A DNA stretch of 64,000 nt from Metarhizium brunneum. Taxonomy: Eukaryota; Ascomycota; Sordariomycetes; Hypocreales; Clavicipitaceae. Below, piece by piece: positions 58,656 to 64,000 of this stretch; within the stretch, counting starts at the first letter, position 1, and each line of letters starts with the position of its first letter. Made by a program: the position numbers and the translations under genes. The notes under the pieces are model-generated. The model saw only the letters and a program-made list of their open reading frames with translations. It was not told the DNA's origin and did no database searches. The DNA is taken from assembly GCF_013426205.1 (NCBI RefSeq), contig NC_089425.1, forward strand, positions 3,782,001 to 3,846,000. The letters are read 5' to 3'.

Positions 58656-59425
58656 ATGGCGCCTCAGGTGTGCCCTTGCGGCATCAGATTGTACCCAGGG
58701 GATATTGCCGCGGGTCATGTCGTAGTCGTGTATTCATCCTGCTTCTGGTCAAATCGTCGAGCTGTACCAAGGGCATATTTACCGCGGGTTGAACCGTAGT
58801 CATGTATCCAAGAATGTAGATTGACACCTTCATCTGATACTGCTGGACAGTGCAGGTCTTTCTCTTGAAGACCGCGGCTCAGGTGTCGCCGCAGGACTTG
58901 ACCGCGTGTAGATATCGCCGCCGTGATACCCGCCTGGACGATGATTTCCTGGATCTCTGGATTAAACTGTGAGCTCTATCCCTTTGAATGTGCGCAGGTC
59001 CAATTGGGGTAGCGGACCAGGGTTCTGGCCAATGATAAATGCTGATAAAAAAGATACATAAACTTACTAGGAAATTATATAAGAAATTAGGTACCTTATA
59101 TCTTTTAAGATATAAATAAATATAAAATATTACTAGCTGTTTACCCGTATCAGAAAGTATCTTCAAATATCATACCAAAGTGGGTCGAATACATCAATTG
59201 GACCTCCGCACATTCAAAGGGATACGCTCTGCTTGCAATGTGCGAGCTGCACATCTCTCACACTTACAAATCACGGCAATTGCGACCTGTGATTCAAAGA
59301 TGGGTCTGTGTTTGAACGACGCAAGTTTCAGCCTCTTCGACACCCTAGACCCGACGATACGAGAGTTAAGCTTGTCCAATGCAGCCAGTCTAGCCAGTAA
59401 TTAAGTCTGAGAAGATTATCCCCCC
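58656..59425. other. Intergenic region with a duplicated segment and MITE-2 copy b
   Basis: Directly after the catalase, two imperfect copies of a roughly 50-bp segment lie 75 bp apart (58691-58740 and 58766-58815, both with ACCGCGGGT/GCCGCGGGT and GTAGTC.TGTAT). MITE-2 copy b follows. Confidence 0.6.
58980..59221. mobile_element. MITE-2 copy b
   Basis: A 242-bp element from CCCTTTGAATGTGCGCAGG to CCGCACATTCAAAGGG. The inverted ends match over about 25 bp (CCCTTTGAATGTGCGCAGGTCCAATTG against its complement, with one mismatch). The centre is very AT-rich. It is homologous to the copy at 33321-33529. Confidence 0.8.
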
Positions 59426-60634
59426 TCAAATCAAGTCATTATACCAGCCACCCCCATACGCCCGAGTCGTATACCAATACGGCGACAAAAGCTCCTTCGC
59501 ATTATCCCTGCCCCTCTTGGAAATCTCGCAATGAAGACGCATAGCTTCCAGCAGCTCCAAGTTTCCAGCGCGAGCCCTCTCGCCAGCTACGCGCTCGCGC
59601 TCCGCCACCTCAGCCGGCTTTCTCCGCAGACAGCACTCTCTTGGTATCAGGCCGCGGCCCCGACTCAGACCGTACACCCGGACAAGTCTGTCCAGGCACG
59701 CAGGGGCAAGCAGCGGCTCGGCGGCAAACTCGAATACAAACAGGTCTCTGAAGCCCCTGCCCGTGATCCACGGCATACCAAGGCTGCCGGGGATGAGGAG
59801 CCCCGCATGGCGTCTGGTGTAGGTGTGCTCAATGTCAAGAGCTCTCAGGAAGTTTGTGAAGAACATGTCCCCCGCGTCCTCGGCTGTGTGCCCGATGCCG
59901 GGCTTCATGCCCAACTTCCCTGATGTAGGTAGTTAGTAGGTGATTCTCAAGGCGGAAAGCAAATAGAATGACCTGCGGCAGGGGTCCATACACAGATCCT
60001 GAGTCTCGGGCCATCCGATGGCCGTGAGGAAAGACGAGTAGGTCTCGGGTCGGATGTACCCCGTTTGCTGCGGGTCGAGACAGCGAAACACCTCGTCTAG
60101 CAGTTCCGTCAGGACAGCAGTCGGGGTTCCGTTGGAGTAATACAACGGATCCCATTGAGCTGTTGCAGCATTCGGCGGATCGTCACTGCCTCGAGCTTGC
60201 TGGACGGTGGATGCTCGCGGGGATGTGCTGTCCTGAGCTGTAGACTGGCCAGACGGCGCTGGCTGGTATGCGCCAGTCTCCGATATCTGCCGTGGCACGC
60301 TGCTGTATAAAGTATTTTCCTTGTCCAACATCTGGCCCTGAGAGAGCTGATAGGGCCATCTTTGCCTTTCAAACAAAGGCTGGTCCCGAGGTTGGAATCC
60401 GCCGCCAGAGTATGGCGCCGGCTGTCTTTCAAAGCCAGTGCCATCGCTTTGTAGATGGCGCTGCGAAGCTTGGCCAAAATCACTGGCGCTCGCGGCTTGG
60501 GGTCTCGGGTTACTCTTGTTGGATTTCCATCCTGCTGGCCGGGGAGGCAAAGGCGGTGGTGCTGGTCGTGGCGCGCGTTGGCTTCCATCCTCGCCGGGAA
60601 AGGCGCCCCGTTTATCTGGACAAGTTGGACTCAT
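59426..60634 (-). CDS. DUF7514-like protein
   Basis: A 378-aa protein from exons 60634-59992 and 59919-59426, joined as TQDLWKLGMKPG using donor GTATGG and a CTAAC branch site. The first 130 residues are Pro/Gln/Ser-rich and disordered (APPPLPPRPAGWK). Then WDPLYYSNGTPTAVLTELLD, FRCLDPQQTGYIRPETYSSF and, after the junction, a helical domain with PGSLGMPWITGRGFRDLF. This matches the fungal DUF7514 pattern 'LF...G.PT..L......LDP..TG.L.PE.YS.FL', whose function is unknown. The TGYIRPE segment resembles an EF-hand-like turn. Cytosolic or nuclear location expected; no signal peptide or membrane segment. Confidence 0.7.
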
Positions 60635-61258
60635 ATTCGCAGTTTTTGCAGGCTGGCCAATACAGCAGATATATGCCTCACGAGGGGAAACATGATGTCG
60701 ACGGTTGTTGGTAGCCCGTCTACACGGTATAAGGGCTGAGAAGGCGAGTGCGGCTGAGCAGCCAAGGTTACACAGAGGGCCTAGAAGACATGATATTAGG
60801 TACAGGTGCTCACATGCACTTGATCAGTTCAATGTTACTAACCTCACTTAGTTTAGCGGTTATCAAATGGTTGGGGTAAGGAGTTTAGTGACAGAAATTG
60901 CGAGCGTGATAAATCTCGGCAGTAGTCAGACCAGGCGCTATACGTTCACATCACCACGGCCTTGACTTGTTCATCAAAGACCAGGCTGGACTGTCCCTCC
61001 GAAACGCACGTCCGTCTTGGCTCATCAAGCTCCCATTACACTGACCTCATCGTTTGCCTGGCTGGCAGTTATATCATACATGCATACCTGACGACACACC
61101 ATGCTTCTACACCCACATGCCCCCTTCTTTGCTCACCACTCACCCCAAAACGGCATTAATAATCTACAATTTAAGCTATGCTACCCTCATCCAAACCGAT
61201 GCCAAAACCATACATGCATCCGCTCCCCTTCACTCCCATTCACTCCCGCCAAAGCCGC
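60635..61258. other. Intergenic region between the DUF7514-like gene and BZZ1
   Basis: Promoter of the DUF7514-like gene and 3' flank of BZZ1. No separate feature recognised. Confidence 0.5.
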
Positions 61259-63738
61259 CTACACAACGTGGACATAACTCGCAGGCACGCTGCCCGTAAC
61301 GCCAGCCTTCTCAACCTCCACCCACCCATCCCCAGGATCCTCCTTGACGAGCACGAACCGCTCCCCCTCCACCATGGAGTGCTCGTCCGCACTCTGCGCC
61401 GCGTACTCGTACAGCGCCTCGACGTACTTCAGCTTCTTGGCACCCCGGCGCGGCGCCACCGCCGGCCCCTTCTTCTTGCCGCCCGGCCCCGTCGACGACG
61501 TCGTCGACGTCGAGTACGTCGACTCGGGCCGCGTGGCCGTCGGGACAGACGGCGCTGCCAGCTCGACATACGACGTGGGGACGATGCCTTCCTTGTAGCC
61601 GGCCCGCACTTTGACCCAGCCGGAGCCATCTGCGTCTTGTCAATAAACACGTGCACACAAACATGGAGAAGACGCGAGCAAGCGTGTGTCTTTTCAACGT
61701 ACCGTCTGCTTCTAAAAGAGTCACGTCCCTGCCTTCGGCCACCGACAGCTCCCCGTCACCACTGGCTTCAAAGGCATACAGCATCTTTCCCTTCCTCTCC
61801 TCCTTGTGTCCGTTGCCATTGACCCCGCTTCCTGGTAGTTCGCTAACATACGCAGCTGGGGGCGGAGCGGCCATTCTCTTCCGCGTTCCCGTCGCGGCCG
61901 TGGCCGAGGTGGTGGTGCTGATGACGCTGCCGCCTGTAGGATTCGGCGATATGCTCGGGCGCGCTGCGATGGGCGGCTCGCCGGCATCCAGTTCAGCGGG
62001 GGTGATTTGGCCGGATACCGATCTCTTGGCTGAATGTGAGCTCAGCGAGTTCATCGTGTTTGACCTGGTCAGGTCGGGCAGATCCGCGACGTGTGAAGGC
62101 GCCGCGGGATCCCGCGCCACAAGACGATTGGCGGCTTCCTGGCGCTCAGCCTTGAGCTTTTTGCGCTCGTCCTTGTTCTGCTCGCCGGGGCAGTCCGCGG
62201 GCACCTTCATTTCGCATTTGCTGTGGCAGGTGTAGCCGCAGTCTCGGCAGTCGAAGCCCTTGGCGCTCAGTCCCCAGATGCGCTCGCCGCAGAGGTCGCA
62301 GTTGGTCGGCATCTTGAATGTCTGCCCTTTGAAGTTGTGGTTCTTTGCTCCGAGGGTGACGTCTCCCACAACGGCGGTAATGGTGCCGGTTTCGACCTCG
62401 GCCGTTAGTCGTTGTCGGTCCGCCGCGTGAAGGTCTTCTTGCATGGCGAAGAGCGAGCGCGCCACTTCCACCTCGTCCTTGTTCTCGGTCCCGTCTCGCA
62501 CCCGCTGCTTGAGCTTCTTGACCGATTCCACCTCGCGCCGTTTCTTGTCCACCTCCCGTCGAAGCTCGCCCAGCTGCGATTTGGATTTGCTCAGCACGTT
62601 CCGCAGATAAATCTTGGCCGTCTCGTCCACCACCATGGTCGCATCGTCGTGCCACACGGGGCTGGGTTCAAACTCCCTGTCCGCGGGCTCCTGGAAGGAC
62701 CCCACGTTGTGTCGCATGTACATTATCGAGTCCAGGTGCGGCAAATTTCGGGTAACCTCCTGTCCCAAGTGGTCCATCATGCTAGAGCTATCTCGCAGCA
62801 TTGTGCCCTCCAAAGTAGCAGCGACTCCCCACAGCCCATTCAGCTTTAGCGTTCGGAATTCGTTAAGATCCTGTATACTGTCCATGACCTCGGGGACATA
62901 TTCGTGGTAGTACTTTTCCTTGTGCTTATTGGTGACGTTGATGGCAATGAGATAGCTGTTTTTGGCATTGTTCATTTCGTAGATTTGCTGTTGGTAGGCG
63001 CTCTGGGCCTTGGCCTTGTCGTAGTGCGACTCTGATTTTTTGCGCCGACTCTCGACTTCTTGACAGACGGCGTCGTATTTGCCCTTGACCTTGCGCAGGT
63101 CGCCGTAGGACGCGTCGCGCTCGGCGGCAAGCTTGTCGGCGTATTCAATGTGTCGCTTGCGCAGCTCTTCGAAACGGCCCGCGTAGTATTTGAGGGGTTC
63201 GGCAACTTGTGAGACGAGGAGGTTGCCATACTTGTCGTGCTCGGCAGCTCGGGATTCGAGGGTTGTGAGTTGAGTCGACCAGGTGGTGAGCGAAGCACTG
63301 GACAGGCGTTAGATGGATATTGCGGCTCATTCGCAGTGGGCAACCTTGCGGGAGCGTCGTCATACCTCTCGAGCGACCCAGGCGTCAATGCAGGCGTATC
63401 ACCTACGCTCAGCTGCGACGACTTCTTATTCTTCTTTTCAAAGTACTTCTTGGCCAAGGCGCTCAGCTTGGCGCTGTACTCCTTCTCGATAAGAGAGCGC
63501 TCGCGGTAAAACTGCTGGATATCCTCCAGCCAGGCAATGCCGTGGCCGACCCAGGCGCTCGCCGGCTTGAACCCATCCTGAGAATCAGTTAGCATGCGGT
63601 CTGGCAGCAGTGTGGCGGGAGGATGCAGGCGGTCCGCGGTGCTGGCGACGGGGTTGGGCGTCAGCAAACATGCAACACGCAATCGTGCAACATTCGACTC
63701 GCCTTCAGTACGGCGCCGAAGGTCTCCACCTCGGCCAT
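61259..63738 (-). CDS. BZZ1: BZZ1-like F-BAR/SH3 protein
   Basis: Actin-patch adaptor that links membrane curvature in endocytosis to WASP/Arp2/3 actin assembly. Exons: 63738-63703, 63577-63366, 63297-61703, 61629-61259; 737 aa. Domains: F-BAR about 1-280 (GFKPASAWVGHGIAWLEDIQ, RERSLIEKEYSAKL), coiled coil to about 375, a C1 zinc domain 403-452 (HNFKGQTFKMPTNCDLCGE with the Cys/His set), a Ser/Thr/Pro linker, SH3-1 about 586-637 (MLYAFEASGDGELS, GWVKVRAGYKEGIVPTSYV) and SH3-2 about 682-737 (ALYEYAAQSADEHSM, GSVPASYVHV). The first intron is GC-AG (AAG|GCGAGT, 125 nt), needed to join MAEVETFGAVLK to DGFKPAS. A palindromic GTCGAC-rich stretch (61490-61525) encodes the linker between the SH3 domains. 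The gene looks intact. Confidence 0.92.
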
Positions 63739-64000
63739 GACGGAACGGTGAGTGCTGCAATCATACACTGCTCAGCCGGCCTGTCCATTCAGGGGGTAGA
63801 GGCCGTCGTGTGTGTATGGCAAGTCGATATTGGTCGATTCCAGGTTCGGGCGGACTGGAAGGGGGGGTTATGTCTGGTTTGTTGGAGGCGAGCGGGATGG
63901 ATGCGCGAATGAGCCGCAGTGGTGGAGTCCAGGTGTCGTCCGAGTTCGACGAAACTAGAAGCCGGGGTTGCGGCTGCGGTTCCATACTTTAATTTGTGGC

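Overview
The window looks like nuclear DNA of a filamentous ascomycete, most likely a hypocrealean and plausibly an insect-associated clavicipitoid such as Metarhizium or Pochonia. This rests on the genes: short GT-AG introns, many secreted proteins, several secreted-type serine proteases, a heat-labile-enterotoxin-like ADP-ribosyltransferase and an organomercurial-lyase-like gene. Genus assignment is inference. All exon models below were built by hand from splice signals and reading-frame continuity; no search was run.

Layout. 0-2.5 kb: secreted GtaA-type glutaminase (minus). 2.5-7.8 kb: no gene seen. 7.8-9.3 kb: intact proteinase-K-like subtilase (minus). 11.1-12.1 kb: conserved-looking protein of unknown function (minus). 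13.9-16.0 kb: decayed subtilase pseudogene. 17.9-19.8 kb: enterotoxin-A-like gene whose frame breaks near its 3' end, then a fragment resembling a beta-pore-forming toxin that runs into a small transposon. 19.9-20.6 kb: MerB-like protein (minus). 23.2-23.8 kb: dihydrofolate reductase. 24.9-25.3 kb: membrane-protein remnant. 27.5-28.9 kb: C2H2 regulator. 31.8-35.6 kb: epoxide-hydrolase-like enzyme beside an MFS transporter. 39.4-40.3 kb: trypsin homologue lacking catalytic His and Ser. 43.0-45.6 kb: Ser/Lys-rich protein and a decayed SRPK-like kinase. 47-55 kb: four small secreted proteins in sparse DNA, one with its C-terminus replaced by a transposon. 55.6-63.7 kb: the conserved, gene-dense end, with a small mitochondrial protein, a large-subunit catalase divergent from it, a DUF7514-like protein and BZZ1.

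Three families of short elements, called here MITE-1, MITE-2 and MITE-3, are scattered through the accessory part. MITE-1 has four copies, one with a perfect 5-bp target-site duplication. MITE-2 has two copies with about 25-bp inverted termini. MITE-3 has one clear copy with 13-bp perfect termini.

The left 55 kb reads as a secretion- and interaction-oriented accessory region with gene decay and transposons. The right 9 kb is housekeeping. No single new multi-gene system is evident. The most unusual items are the inactive trypsin homologue, the MerB-like protein, the MITE-altered secreted protein, and the clustering of toxin-like genes with MITE-1 copies. Several frame breaks fall at short homopolymers, so assembly error must be excluded before calling those genes dead.
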